DNA of 64,000 nucleotides from Kocuria sp. Lineage in GTDB: Bacteria > Actinomycetota > Actinomycetes > Actinomycetales > Micrococcaceae. The notes below the pieces were generated by a model. It ran no database searches. It was not told the DNA's origin and was given only the letters and a program-made list of their open reading frames with translations. A program made the position numbers and the translations under genes. The stretch covers positions 56,153 to 120,152 of the forward strand of contig JAKDJD010000001.1 in assembly GCA_030454085.1 (NCBI GenBank). The letters are read 5' to 3'. Below, one piece after another: positions 8,059 through 17,560 of the stretch; positions within the stretch are counted from its first letter, which is position 1; each line of letters begins with the position of its first letter.

Positions 8059-9468
8059 ATGACACAGTCCATTGCCACACACCCCGATCGGCTTCTTCCC
8101 GCGGACCCCGCGACGCGGACCATCGCGCGGGAACTGGTGGAGGTCGCCGAGACACTTCCGTTGCTCTCCCCGCACGGGCACGTCCCGGCGGAGGCCATCG
8201 CGCGCAATGATGCGTTCCCGGATCCCGCTGCCTTGCTGATCAGCCCGGACCATTATGTGTATCGCTTGCTCAACGCCGACGGCGTGAACCCGGAGGAAGT
8301 CAACGCCGGCACCTCCGACGCCGCCGACCCGCGGGACGTCTGGCGGGCTTTCTGCGAGCGGTGGGAACTCTTCGACGGCACCGCATCCGGGTACTGGCTC
8401 CGCCGCGAGCTGGTCACCGTTTTCGGCATCGACGACGCCACGATCGATGGGGCCCACGCCGATGAACTCTACGACCTGATCTCCGACGTGCTGGGTCGGC
8501 CCGGCTTCCGCCCGCGAGAGTTGTTCCGGGACTTCGGCCTGGAAGTCTTGGCGACCACGGATGACCCGCTGGACGATCTCTCGGCCCACCGACAGTTGGC
8601 AGAGGACCAGGATTTTGCGGGGAAGGTCCTTCCCACGTTCCGCCCGGATGCTTACGTCAAATTCTGGAATCCGTCCTTCGCCACGAACGCCGATCGACTC
8701 GTCCAGGAAGCAGGCGACGGTCTGTCCGGATACCGGGGGTACCTCCGGGCCATGGAGAATCGTCGTCGTTACTTCGTGGAGAACGGTGCGGTGTCGGCCG
8801 ACCACGGCGTGTGGCGCCCCGAAGCCGCTCGTTTGGACGACGCCGAAGCGGCCGAACTGTTCGAGAAGGGCGTCTCCGGCACCGCGACGGGGGCGGAGGC
8901 CCTGCGGTTCGAGGCGAACATGACCTACCAGTTCGCCCGGATGTCCGTGGACGACGGACTGACCATGACGATCCACCCAGGTTCTTACCGCGATCACAGC
9001 ACGCAGACCGTCGAACGCTTCGGCCCGGATACGGGCAACGACATCCCCTTCGCGGTTGACTTCACACGAGGTCTGCAACCGATGCTGTCCGATTTCGGCA
9101 ATTCGGACGATTTCAATCTGGTGCTCTTCACGCTCGACGAGACCACGTTCTCGCGGGAGATCGCGCCCCTCGCCGGCTTCTACAGGGCGGTCTACGCGGG
9201 TGCCCCCTGGTGGTTCCTGGATGAGCCGGACGCGATGCACCGATTCCGAGCGGCGACGACCGGGACCCTCGGATTCTCCCGAACCTCCGGCTTCATCGAC
9301 GACACGCGTGCATTCTGCTCCATACCGGCCCGCCACGACGCCGCCCGCCGCGTCGACGCCGGCTTTCTGGCCAGGCTCGTGGTCGAGCACCGCATCACCG
9401 AGGAGCGTGCTCGCACCGCGATGGTAGAGCTCACGGACACGAACCCCCGAAAGGTCTTCAACCTATGA
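8059..9468 (+). CDS. uxaC: Glucuronate isomerase
   Basis: Interconverts D-glucuronate and D-fructuronate (or galacturonate and tagaturonate), first intracellular step of hexuronate catabolism. 469 residues from ATG 8059, as expected for the family; a longer frame from 7951 would swallow the operator region. The metal-binding HxH motif is seen in LLSPHGHVPAEA, and the family stretches KFWNPSFATN and TIHPGSYRDHS are present. Its last four bases overlap the next start (ATGA), so it is translationally coupled to uxuB. Part of the glucuronide island at 6.9-17 kb. Confidence 0.93.
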   Translation: MTQSIATHPDRLLPADPATRTIARELVEVAETLPLLSPHGHVPAEAIARNDAFPDPAALLISPDHYVYRLLNADGVNPEEVNAGTSDAADPRDVWRAFCERWELFDGTASGYWLRRELVTVFGIDDATIDGAHADELYDLISDVLGRPGFRPRELFRDFGLEVLATTDDPLDDLSAHRQLAEDQDFAGKVLPTFRPDAYVKFWNPSFATNADRLVQEAGDGLSGYRGYLRAMENRRRYFVENGAVSADHGVWRPEAARLDDAEAAELFEKGVSGTATGAEALRFEANMTYQFARMSVDDGLTMTIHPGSYRDHSTQTVERFGPDTGNDIPFAVDFTRGLQPMLSDFGNSDDFNLVLFTLDETTFSREIAPLAGFYRAVYAGAPWWFLDEPDAMHRFRAATTGTLGFSRTSGFIDDTRAFCSIPARHDAARRVDAGFLARLVVEHRITEERARTAMVELTDTNPRKVFNL

Positions 9469-10853
9469 GCACACCGCTGAACAGGAACACTGCGGGAGAA
9501 CGGACGGGGTCGATTCCGCCCGTCCGGATGGTTCACCTGGGGCTGGGAGCCTTCCACCGCGCCCACCAGGCCTGGTTCACCCAGCACGCCGAGACGGACG
9601 CGGCCCGCCCCGAGTGGGGCATCGCTGCCTTCACCGGCAGGAGCGCCCGGGCCGCCGAGGACCTGACGGCCCAGGACGGGCTGTACTTCTTGGCGGAGCG
9701 ATCGGCCGAAGGGGACGCGTTCGAACTGGTGAGTTCCATCGTCGAGGCCGATCCGGCCTCGGATTCGCCCCGACTGGTTGCCTTGCTCTCCGATGCCCAA
9801 GTAGCGGTCGTGACCCTGACCGTGACGGAAGCCGGATACCACCTCGACCCCTCCGGACGTTTGGACGTCGACGACGAGGCCGTTTCATCGGACGTCACCG
9901 TGCTGAAGAAATCCCTTCCGGAGCCCCCCGCGGCCCCAGAACTGCGCACCGCGGCGGGACGGCTGGTTCTGGGCCTCGACCGGCGGATCCGGTCTCTCGG
10001 GGACCGGGCCGGTATCGCCGTCGTCTCGTGCGACAACATGGCCGACAACGCGACCGCGGTACGCAGCGCAGTGCTCGGGATGGCCCGAGCATGCCAGGAC
10101 GGTCTGGCAGAGAGACTCGACGAAGCCGTTTCGTGGGTCGGGACCTCCGTCGACCGGATCACCCCCGCCACCACGCAGGATCTGCGGCGCGAGGTCACCG
10201 AAGAGACAGGGTACGACGACGCCGCCCCCGTCGTCGCGGAGCCCTTCCGCTCCTGGGTCCTGGCGGGTGACTTCCCGGCCGGACGGCCCGCGTGGGAGAA
10301 CGCGGGTGCGGAATTCGTCGATGACCTCGAGCCGTTCGAGCGCCGGAAACTGTGGTTGCTGAACGGAACCCACAGCTATATGGCCTACGCGGGTCAGAGG
10401 GCGGGCCACCGTTCGGTCGCCGAAGCGATCGCGGATCCGGAGATCCTGGAGGGCGTCGAAGACTTCTGGGACGAGGCAGAGAGGCATCTGACCGACCCTT
10501 GCCTCGACATCCCGGCATACCGGGAGAGCCTGCTGGCACGCTACCGCAATCCACGGATCCACCATCTGCTGGCACAGATCGGGAAGGACGGAGCGCAGAA
10601 GATGCGCATCCGCGCCGTGCCCGTGTACGAGGCGGAACGCGAGTCGGGCCGGACCGGCGCCGCGGCAGCCCGGTCGATCCGGGCCTGGATCGACTGGCTC
10701 CGGACCCAGGATCCCGAAAACCTCGAGGACGGCGAGGCCGTCGCTCTCCGGTCGGCGCTCGCCGGGGAAGAACCTGCACGAGCGCTGCTCGATGTGCTCC
10801 GCCCGGGCCTCGGCCAGGATACGCATCTCGTCTCGTTGGTCGCCGGCGACTGA
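9465..10853 (+). CDS. uxuB: Mannitol dehydrogenase-family fructuronate reductase (UxuB)
   Basis: NAD(H)-dependent reduction of D-fructuronate to D-mannonate. 462 residues. The N-terminal Rossmann segment reads MVHLGLGAFHRAHQAWF, the family's GxGxFHRxH nucleotide motif; the C-terminal domain has RRKLWLLNGTHSYMAYAG, containing the catalytic Lys and the conserved NGxH. Overlaps uxaC by 4 nt and is followed, after 74 nt, by the broken beta-glucuronidase gene. Neighbour uxaC supplies its substrate and mannonate dehydratase (14.4 kb) uses its product, so fructuronate reductase is favoured over tagaturonate or mannitol activity. Confidence 0.9.
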   Translation: MSTPLNRNTAGERTGSIPPVRMVHLGLGAFHRAHQAWFTQHAETDAARPEWGIAAFTGRSARAAEDLTAQDGLYFLAERSAEGDAFELVSSIVEADPASDSPRLVALLSDAQVAVVTLTVTEAGYHLDPSGRLDVDDEAVSSDVTVLKKSLPEPPAAPELRTAAGRLVLGLDRRIRSLGDRAGIAVVSCDNMADNATAVRSAVLGMARACQDGLAERLDEAVSWVGTSVDRITPATTQDLRREVTEETGYDDAAPVVAEPFRSWVLAGDFPAGRPAWENAGAEFVDDLEPFERRKLWLLNGTHSYMAYAGQRAGHRSVAEAIADPEILEGVEDFWDEAERHLTDPCLDIPAYRESLLARYRNPRIHHLLAQIGKDGAQKMRIRAVPVYEAERESGRTGAAAARSIRAWIDWLRTQDPENLEDGEAVALRSALAGEEPARALLDVLRPGLGQDTHLVSLVAGD

Positions 10854-10927
10854 CTGCTCCCCACGCAGGCCCCACGAGGGCCTGCCGCCCCACCGGGCTG
10901 TGCCCGGATCAGAAAGGACTGCTTGAC

Positions 10928-12742
10928 ATGCTCCGACCTCAAGAAAGCACCACGCGGCAACGCGTCGCCCTGAACGGTCTCTACGATTTCGCGGTGGACT
11001 GGAACCACGAGGGATTCGACAACGGGTGGGCGAGTGGCCTGCCCCGTCAGGGCCTCACCGCCCCGGTACCGGGGTCCTACAACGATCTCTTTGCCGACAA
11101 CGCCATTCGGGAGCACATCGGTTGGGTCTGGTACTCCCGCCGGATTCGCGTTCCACGAGGGTTCCACGGGCAGCGGATCGTCCTCCGGCTGGACGCGGCA
11201 ACTCACCTCGGCGTCGTCTTCGTCGACGGCCGCGAGGTCGCCCGCCACCAGGGCGGTTACACCCCCTTCGAGGCCGACGTGACCGATGTGGTCGAACCTG
11301 GCCGTGAATTCCTGCTCACGGTGGCCGTCAACAACGAACTGTCCCACGAGACGCTGCCTCCCGGCGAGGTGACCCAGGACGACGACGGCCGCAAACATCT
11401 GGCCTACCGGCACGACTTCTTCAACTACGCCGGCCTCCACCGATCGATCTGGCTGTACGCCGTGGACCCGACCCGGCTCGAGGACGTGACCGTGACGACC
11501 GACGTCGACCGGGACACAGGCCGCGGAACGGTACGGTACGCCGCTGACTTCGCGGGCGAGGCGACCGAGGCAGCCCTGCAGGTCCTGGACGCGGACGGTG
11601 CCGTCGTTGCCGCGACGGATCGCGTCCATGTCGACGGCGGTTCTCTCGACGGCGAGCTGTCCTGGGGCGACGTCAACCTGTGGCAACCGGGCCACGGATA
11701 CTTGTACACGCTGCGCGTCCTGACCTAAGAGGGTGAACGGCTCGCCGACGAGTACGACCAGCGATTCGGCGTGCGCACCGTCGAGGTCCGGGGCAAACAG
11801 TTCCTCATCAACGGCGAGCCGTTCTACTTCACCGGCTTCGGGATGCACGAGGACCACGAGACCATCGGCAAGGCCCACTCGGACGCCCACATGATCCAGG
11901 ATTTCGCGTTGCTGGACTGGATCAATGCCAACTCGTTCCGGACCTCGCACTACCCGTACTCGGAAGAGATCATGGACTACGCGGACGAACGCGGAATCGT
12001 GGTGATCGACGAGACCCCGGCCGTCGGGCTGAACTGGCACATGGGTGCCGGGATCATGGACCAGGGCGGCGGCAACACCTTCGACCCCGGCAACGTGGAC
12101 GAGAGGACCCGGGAGGTCCACGCCCAAGAGATTCGTGAACTCGTCCAGCAGGACAAGAACCACCCCTCGGTGGTCCTGTGGTCGATCTCGAACGAGCCGG
12201 ACTCAGGAGCCGACGGCGCGCTCGAATACTTCGAGCCGCTCGCCCGGCTGGCCCGCGAGCTGGACCCCTCCCGACCCATCGGATTCGTCAACGTCATGTT
12301 CGCCCCGTGCGGCGTGGACAGGATCTCGCACCTCTTCGACGTCCTCATGCTCAATCGCTACTACGGCTGGTACGAGAACTCCGGTGACATCGAGGCTGCG
12401 CGGCGGATACTGCGCTCTGAACTCGAGGACTGGGACCAGCAGTACGGGAAACCCACCCTCATGACGGAGTACGGGGCGGACACCGTGGCCGGGCTGCACT
12501 CGGTCTACGAAATCCCGTTCACCGAGGAGTACCAGGTGGCCTTGCTCCGCATGTATCACGAGGAATTCGATCGGGTTGAGTGCATGGTCGGCGAACAGGT
12601 GTGGAATTTCGCCGACTTCCAGACCAAGAACGGTTTCGCCCGTGTCGATGGGAACAAGAAGGGAACCTTCACCCGGGACCGCAAACCCAAGGCACTCGCG
12701 CACGAGCTACGGCGGAGGTGGGCCGAGAAACTCGGCCGCTGA
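10928..12742 (+). pseudogene. uidA: Beta-glucuronidase (GH2) interrupted by an in-frame TAA
   Basis: The frame from ATG 10928 (AAAGGA ribosome site 9 nt upstream) encodes a full-length GH2 beta-glucuronidase of 604 codons except that codon 267 (11726-11728) is TAA. The frame does not change: YLYTLRVLT, stop, EGERLADEYDQRFGVRTVEV reads on perfectly. The catalytic acid/base Glu (WSISNEPDSG) and nucleophile Glu (LMTEYGADT) lie 91 residues apart after the stop, the same distance as E. coli E413 and E504. A single base change from a sense codon explains it. Without readthrough or restart, only the sugar-binding and immunoglobulin-like domains are made. Either a genuine inactivation or a base-call error. 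Confidence 0.9.
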
Positions 12743-12825
12743 GCGCTTCGGTCTCATTGAACGGGCGGCCTTCCTCGGGCCACCGACCAGAGCCCCCACG
12801 GGCACACCAGGCAAAGGAGCCTGCC

Positions 12826-14430
12826 ATGTCTGACATATCCACATCATCCATACCCCACGTGGCAAGGGAGCACCTGCCGAAGACGAGGATCGTCGGGTAC
12901 GGTCTCGGCGACGCCGGATGCAATATCGCGTTCCAGATGACCGGGACCTTTCTCCTGCTCTTCTACACGGACGTCGTCGGCATACACCCGGCCCACGCGA
13001 GTGCGATCTTCCTCTTCGTGAAGATTTGGGACGCCTTCGCGGACCTCTTCGCCGGGCGCATGGTGGATCGCACGATGACGCGGTGGGGCAAGTTCCGTCC
13101 CTTCCTTCTCTGGTACACGGTTCCGTTGCTCGTGGTGAACGTGCTCTGCTTCTGGATTCCGGTGGACTCGTACGCGACCAAGATCGTGTGGGCGACCGTC
13201 AGCTACGCGGTGCTGGGCCTGCTGTATTCGATGGTCAACATCCCGTTCGGGTCATTGGCCGGTGCCATGAGCCAGAACCCGGTGGACCGCTCGCGGCTCG
13301 CCTCCGCGCGGATGGTCGGCTCAGGTGCCACGATCCTGTTGCTCTCGGTGTTTCTGGCACCGCGGCTCAAGCAAGCGGCGGATCTCTCGACCACGTTCCT
13401 GATCACCTCCGTCGCCTTCCTGGTGATTGGCGCCGTCTTCTTCGGCATCACCTTCCTGACGTCCAAGGAGGTGGTGTTCCGCGAGGTCGAGAAGGTCAGC
13501 TTCAAGGAAACCCTGTCCACCATCCGGCAGAACGGGCCGCTGTTGAGATTGTGCTTGTCTTCGGTCTTTTACCTGACGGCCCAGTCGATGGTTGCCGCGC
13601 TGACCATCTACCTGGCCAACGTCGTGCTCGGGCGCTACACCTCCGGAGGATGGGTTGCGTCCGTATCGATCGTGATCACCACCGGGGCGGTGCTCTACGT
13701 CGGTCCGTTCGGCCCGGCCGTCACCCGCGCCCTGGGCAAGAAGCGAGGGTTCATCTACAACTGCGTCGTCGCTGCGGCCGGCGGCGTCCTGTTCGCTGTG
13801 AGCAACTCGGTGTGGCACTCGCTCGTCACGAGCCTCATCGGCCTGTTCCTGGTGGGAGTCGGCATGGGGCTGCTCAACACGATGACCTGGGCGCTCGAAG
13901 CGGACACCGTCGAATACGGCGAGTACAAGACCGGCGTACGCACCGAGGGCGCGACCTACGCCGCCTTCTCGTTCACGCGCAAGGTCGGGCAGGCCCTCGG
14001 CCAGGCCCTGGGCGGCGTCGCCCTGACCTGGGCAGGATATACAGCGGGGCAGGGAGACCAGGGCGACGGCGTCGTCACCGGCCTGGCCGCGTATGGCGGG
14101 CTGATCCCCGCCGCAGTGTTTGTTCTCGCGCTGATCGTGATGGCCGGTTACCCGCTCACCGAGGACAAATTCACAGTGATTATGAAGTCGATCGAGGCAA
14201 ACCGGAGGTTGCGCCACGAAGACCTCCGCACCGGTGCGGTTCCCGCGGCCGTGGAGACGAGCGAAGATCTCGCAGGACCCACCGCGAGCACGTCGCATCC
14301 CACGACCGCGGCGAACACGACCGTGCCCGAACACGATCAACCCAGAATCCGCATTATCGAGGACGACCCGGGGGCCGAGGCGCCGGGGGAAGACTCCTCC
14401 GAGACCGACGACCCATCGAAAGGACAGTAG
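12826..14430 (+). CDS. GPH-family (glycoside-pentoside-hexuronide) sugar:cation symporter
   Basis: 534 residues with about 12 membrane helices. [20 protein letters not shown] and FYTDVVG near the N-terminus, [13 protein letters not shown] between helices 2 and 3, and [19 protein letters not shown] in the C-terminal half are hallmarks of the MelB/UidB/GusB family. Next to beta-glucuronidase and uxaC it most probably imports glucuronides with a cation. ATG 12826 has an AAAGGAG ribosome site with 6 nt spacing; the long upstream frame is an artefact. The last ~75 residues form a Thr/Ala/Glu/Asp-rich cytoplasmic tail unusual for the family. Confidence 0.92.
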   Translation: MSDISTSSIPHVAREHLPKTRIVGYGLGDAGCNIAFQMTGTFLLLFYTDVVGIHPAHASAIFLFVKIWDAFADLFAGRMVDRTMTRWGKFRPFLLWYTVPLLVVNVLCFWIPVDSYATKIVWATVSYAVLGLLYSMVNIPFGSLAGAMSQNPVDRSRLASARMVGSGATILLLSVFLAPRLKQAADLSTTFLITSVAFLVIGAVFFGITFLTSKEVVFREVEKVSFKETLSTIRQNGPLLRLCLSSVFYLTAQSMVAALTIYLANVVLGRYTSGGWVASVSIVITTGAVLYVGPFGPAVTRALGKKRGFIYNCVVAAAGGVLFAVSNSVWHSLVTSLIGLFLVGVGMGLLNTMTWALEADTVEYGEYKTGVRTEGATYAAFSFTRKVGQALGQALGGVALTWAGYTAGQGDQGDGVVTGLAAYGGLIPAAVFVLALIVMAGYPLTEDKFTVIMKSIEANRRLRHEDLRTGAVPAAVETSEDLAGPTASTSHPTTAANTTVPEHDQPRIRIIEDDPGAEAPGEDSSETDDPSKGQ

Positions 14431-14434
14431 AACA

Positions 14435-15664
14435 ATGCGTATTGAGAAAGCCGAAGTTTTTGTCACGAGTCCCTCCCGCAACTTCGTGACGCTCAGGATC
14501 ACGACCGACGACGGCGTGACCGGGATCGGGGACGCGACTCTCAACGGGCGCGAGCTCGCCGTGGCCGCGTATCTGAAGGAGCACGTCTGCCAGTTGCTGC
14601 TGGACAAGGACCCCAGCACCATCGAGGACACCTGGCAGTTCCTGTACCGGGCGTCCTACTGGCGTCGTGGACCGGTCACGATGGCCGCGATTGCCGCGGT
14701 CGACATGGCCCTGTGGGACATCAAGGGGAAGGTCGCGGGTCTGCCCGTCTACCAGCTCCTGGGCGGGGCGTCGCGTCGCGGCTGCCGGGCCTACGGCCAC
14801 GCCTCGGGGCGAGACCTCGAGCACCTCTTCGACTCGATCCGTGAGGAACTGGACCTGGGATACAAGTCGATTCGTGTCCAGACGTCGGTGCCCGGGATCG
14901 AGAAACTGTACGGCGTCGCGGCGCAGGAACAATCGACAGGGGAGCGGTACGATTTCGAGCCCGCCAATCGCGGGACCCAGCCCGTCGAAGAGGATTGGGA
15001 CACCCGCGCCTATCTTCGCCACGTCCCAACCGTATTCGAAGCGGTGCGCAACGAATTCGGTCCGGAGCTGCCGTTGCTGCATGACGGCCACCACCGGATG
15101 ACCCCGCGCGAGGCCGCCCAGTTGGGCAAGTCGCTGGAGCCGTTCGACCTGTACTGGCTCGAGGACTGCACCCCGGCCGAGAGCCAGGAAGCCCTGCGTC
15201 TCGTCCGCCAGCACACCACGACCCCCTTGGCGATTGGAGAGGTCTTCAACTCGGTCTACGACATCAAGGACCTCATTCAGGAGCAGCTCATCGACTTCGT
15301 CCGTTGCGCATCGACTCACTTCGGTGGCATCACACCCTTGCGGAAGGTCATGAACTTCGCCGAGATGTACCAGGTCAGGTCCGGTTTCCACGGGCCGACC
15401 GATGTTTCGCCGATCGGGTTCGCGGCCCAACTGCACCTGGGTCTGTCGATCCACAACTACGGCCTGCAGGAGTACATGCCGCACTCCCGACTGACCCGCG
15501 AGGTCTTCCACGAGGGACTGACCTTCGAGAACGGGTACCTGCACCCCGGCGACACTCCAGGCCTCGGAGTCGAGTTCGATGAGACGGCGGCCGGTCGTTT
15601 CCCCTACGATCAGGCATATCTTCCTTACAACCGACTGGCCGATGGGACCGTTCACAATTGGTAG
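14435..15664 (+). CDS. manD: D-mannonate dehydratase (ManD, enolase superfamily)
   Basis: Dehydrates D-mannonate to 2-keto-3-deoxy-D-gluconate. 409 residues. N-terminal capping domain, then barrel with metal ligands in LLHDGHHRM (Asp/His), YWLEDC (Glu) and LAIGEVFNS (Glu), plus the ManD-typical [20 protein letters not shown] and [13 protein letters not shown] end. Some members of this family act weakly on D-gluconate, so the exact substrate is an inference from neighbouring uxaC and uxuB. AAAGGA lies 10 nt before ATG 14435. The stop overlaps the next gene's TTG start. Confidence 0.93.
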   Translation: MRIEKAEVFVTSPSRNFVTLRITTDDGVTGIGDATLNGRELAVAAYLKEHVCQLLLDKDPSTIEDTWQFLYRASYWRRGPVTMAAIAAVDMALWDIKGKVAGLPVYQLLGGASRRGCRAYGHASGRDLEHLFDSIREELDLGYKSIRVQTSVPGIEKLYGVAAQEQSTGERYDFEPANRGTQPVEEDWDTRAYLRHVPTVFEAVRNEFGPELPLLHDGHHRMTPREAAQLGKSLEPFDLYWLEDCTPAESQEALRLVRQHTTTPLAIGEVFNSVYDIKDLIQEQLIDFVRCASTHFGGITPLRKVMNFAEMYQVRSGFHGPTDVSPIGFAAQLHLGLSIHNYGLQEYMPHSRLTREVFHEGLTFENGYLHPGDTPGLGVEFDETAAGRFPYDQAYLPYNRLADGTVHNW

Positions 15665-16203
15665 ACCACCATCTCTCCGCACCTCCGCTGATTCTGGTCA
15701 TGGGAGTGTCCGGAGCAGGCAAGACGACGATCGGCTCTCTGCTCGGGACCCGTCTCGGGGCCGAGTTCATCGACGCCGACTCTCTCCATCCTCTCTCCAA
15801 CGTGGAGAAGATGGCGGCCGGGAACCCCCTGACGGACGAGGACCGGTGGCCGTGGTTGCACGTCGTCGGGCAGACGCTGCAGAAGGCCGCGGCAGTCGGC
15901 CCGGAAGGGGCGGGTCTGGTCATCGCCTGCTCGGCCCTTCGGCGGTCCTACCGAGAAGCGATTCTTGCCGAGGCCCCCCGGACGTTCTTCGTGCACCTCG
16001 CGGGCGACGAGGAAACCTTGTCCCACCGGCTCGAGGGCCGCAGCGATCACTTCATGCCGACTGGGCTTCTGCGCTCACAGTTGGAGACGCTGGAGGAGCT
16101 CGGGGACCACGAACCCGGCGCGCGGATCGACATCGACGCGCCGATCGATCACATCCTGGACGATTCCGTGCGAGCCATAGCAGCCTCTGCCGTGACCTGG
16201 TAG
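15658..16203 (+). CDS. gntK: Gluconokinase
   Basis: Phosphorylates D-gluconate to 6-phosphogluconate. 181 residues; Walker [10 protein letters not shown] at 16-24, then FIDADSLHP (the gluconate-binding DxDxxHP region), [20 protein letters not shown] and [20 protein letters not shown], all typical of GntK. The only suitable start is TTG 15658, overlapping the manD stop by 7 nt, so it is coupled to that gene. It is unexpected here: after ManD one would look for a 2-keto-3-deoxygluconate kinase, which is of a different fold and is absent from the window. Confidence 0.9.
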   Translation: MVDHHLSAPPLILVMGVSGAGKTTIGSLLGTRLGAEFIDADSLHPLSNVEKMAAGNPLTDEDRWPWLHVVGQTLQKAAAVGPEGAGLVIACSALRRSYREAILAEAPRTFFVHLAGDEETLSHRLEGRSDHFMPTGLLRSQLETLEELGDHEPGARIDIDAPIDHILDDSVRAIAASAVTW

Positions 16204-16206
16204 ACA

Positions 16207-17184
16207 GTGCTCATGCACTCCACCCAGTCAGGGACCCCCGGTCCGGCCAAGAAGTCCGAAGAACGCAGCGCCCTCTATGCGGTGACGATCTTTCCGCTGC
16301 TGATTCTCGCCGCGGGCGTGCTGGGCTTCGTCCTGCCCGGTGCTTTCGCCGGACTCTCAGGATGGGTCAATCCTTTGTTGGGCATCATCATGTTCGGCAT
16401 GGGCCTCACCCTCACCGCGCCCGATTTCGCGCTGGTGGTCAAGAACCCCGTACCCGTGGTGATCGGAGTGGTCGCACAGTTCGTGATCATGCCCCTGCTG
16501 GGTCTCCTGATTTCTTGGGTCCTCCAGCTCCCGGCGGAACTGGCGGTCGGCGTGATCCTAGTGGGGTGCTGCCCGGGCGGCACGGCGTCGAACGTCGTGT
16601 CCTACCTGGCCAAGGGCGACGTCGCCCTTTCCGTGGCGATGACATCGATCTCTACCCTCATCGCCCCCTTCCTGACCCCGTTGTTGGCCGTGTGGCTCGC
16701 GGGGGAGAGGATGGACGTGAGCGGTACCGAGATGATGCTCTCCATCCTCGAGGTCGTGCTGGTTCCGGTGCTCCTGGGCCTCGTGGTCCGCGGCCTGGTC
16801 CCGCGCGTCGTGGTCGCCGTGACGCCCGCATTGCCGTGGGTTTCGGTCGCGGCCATTTCCGTGATCGTCGCGATCGTGGTCGCCGGATCGGCTGCGGCCA
16901 TCGTTTCGGCTGGCCTGCTCGTGCTGCTCGCCGTCGTACTCCACAACGGGCTCGGATATTTGCTGGGCTACGGCGCGGCAACACTGTTCAGGGTGCCCGT
17001 GTCCGCTCGGCGAACCACCGCGATCGAGGTGGGGATGCAGAACTCCGGGTTGGCGACGTCGCTCGCCAGAACATACTTCACCCCCGAGGCCGCCTTGCCC
17101 GGTGCGGTCTTCTCGGTGTGGCACAACGTCTCCGGCGCACTCGTCGCAGCGTTCTTGCGCCGCCGCTCCGCCGCCCGCGACTAA
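16207..17184 (+). CDS. Bile acid:sodium symporter (BASS)-family transporter
   Basis: 325 residues, about ten hydrophobic helices. LVGCCPGGTASNVVSYLAKG and GMQNSGLATSLA correspond to the two crossover helices of BASS proteins, where sodium and substrate bind. Starts 3 nt after gntK, so it is the last gene of the glucuronide operon; an organic acid substrate is plausible but not shown. GTG 16207 and ATG 16213 are both possible starts. Followed by a repeat-rich gene-free stretch. Confidence 0.88.
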   Translation: MLMHSTQSGTPGPAKKSEERSALYAVTIFPLLILAAGVLGFVLPGAFAGLSGWVNPLLGIIMFGMGLTLTAPDFALVVKNPVPVVIGVVAQFVIMPLLGLLISWVLQLPAELAVGVILVGCCPGGTASNVVSYLAKGDVALSVAMTSISTLIAPFLTPLLAVWLAGERMDVSGTEMMLSILEVVLVPVLLGLVVRGLVPRVVVAVTPALPWVSVAAISVIVAIVVAGSAAAIVSAGLLVLLAVVLHNGLGYLLGYGAATLFRVPVSARRTTAIEVGMQNSGLATSLARTYFTPEAALPGAVFSVWHNVSGALVAAFLRRRSAARD

Positions 17185-17313
17185 GGTACGGGGCGGAACG
17201 GCGGGTCGCTGGGCGCACGAGACGGAACCTCGGGTAACTGGGCGTGTGCGGCTGGGCGCGGTCGGCTACCCCGTGCCGCCGTCTGTCGCATGTCGCCTGT
17301 CGCCTCCGACGTC

Positions 17314-17420
17314 GTTGGGTGGCGGTTGCCCGATGAGGAGCTGTTTACCCCTGTTGAATGGGGATTGAACCGCCACCTAACGGGGGTCATCGCCTCTCCC
17401 TCGGGTAACCGCCACGGAAC
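17314..17420. repeat. Intergenic inverted-repeat element, copy A
   Basis: GTTGGGTGGCGGTT (17314-17327) pairs with AACCGCCACCTAAC (17368-17381) with one mismatch, around a 40-nt loop that contains GTTTACCCC. It is followed by GGGTAACCGCCACGGAAC (17403-17420). The same sequence of blocks appears at 63725-63830, so this is a dispersed repeat of about 110 bp. Confidence 0.7.
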
Positions 17421-17460
17421 GGAAGCGTGGGTGCGCGCGGCCTTTGCCACGTCGCGGAGC

Positions 17461-17490
17461 GAGCGACGGGCGAGCGACGGGCGAGCGGCG
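17461..17490. repeat. 11-bp tandem repeat
   Basis: GAGCGACGGGC occurs twice in a row, followed by a degenerate third unit GAGCGGCGAAC. Located between convergent genes; no function evident. Confidence 0.65.
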
Positions 17491-17560
17491 AACGAGCCAG
17501 GGCACGTTGGCACCTGCGGACCCGGCCCACCGGCGCTCAGCTCCGACGCGCCCCCGACCG

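Larger units (their letters stand above)
17185..17560. other. Gene-free stretch between convergent genes, repeat-rich
   Basis: 376 nt between the BASS transporter and the minus-strand GH65 fusion. Short frames here have no recognisable domains and cross the repeats. It holds a large imperfect hairpin repeat (17314-17420), an 11-bp tandem repeat (from 17461) and scattered TTGCCAC/GGCAAC-like boxes. It may serve as transcription terminator for both genes. Confidence 0.7.

Noticed and set aside
11720..11735. Programmed readthrough or recoding at TAA in uidA
   Set aside because: No stem-loop or known recoding signal seen; a point mutation or base error is simpler.
8059..17184. Horizontally acquired island
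   Set aside because: Base and codon use look like the neighbours and no integrase, tRNA border or IS was found; accessory nature is judged by function only.
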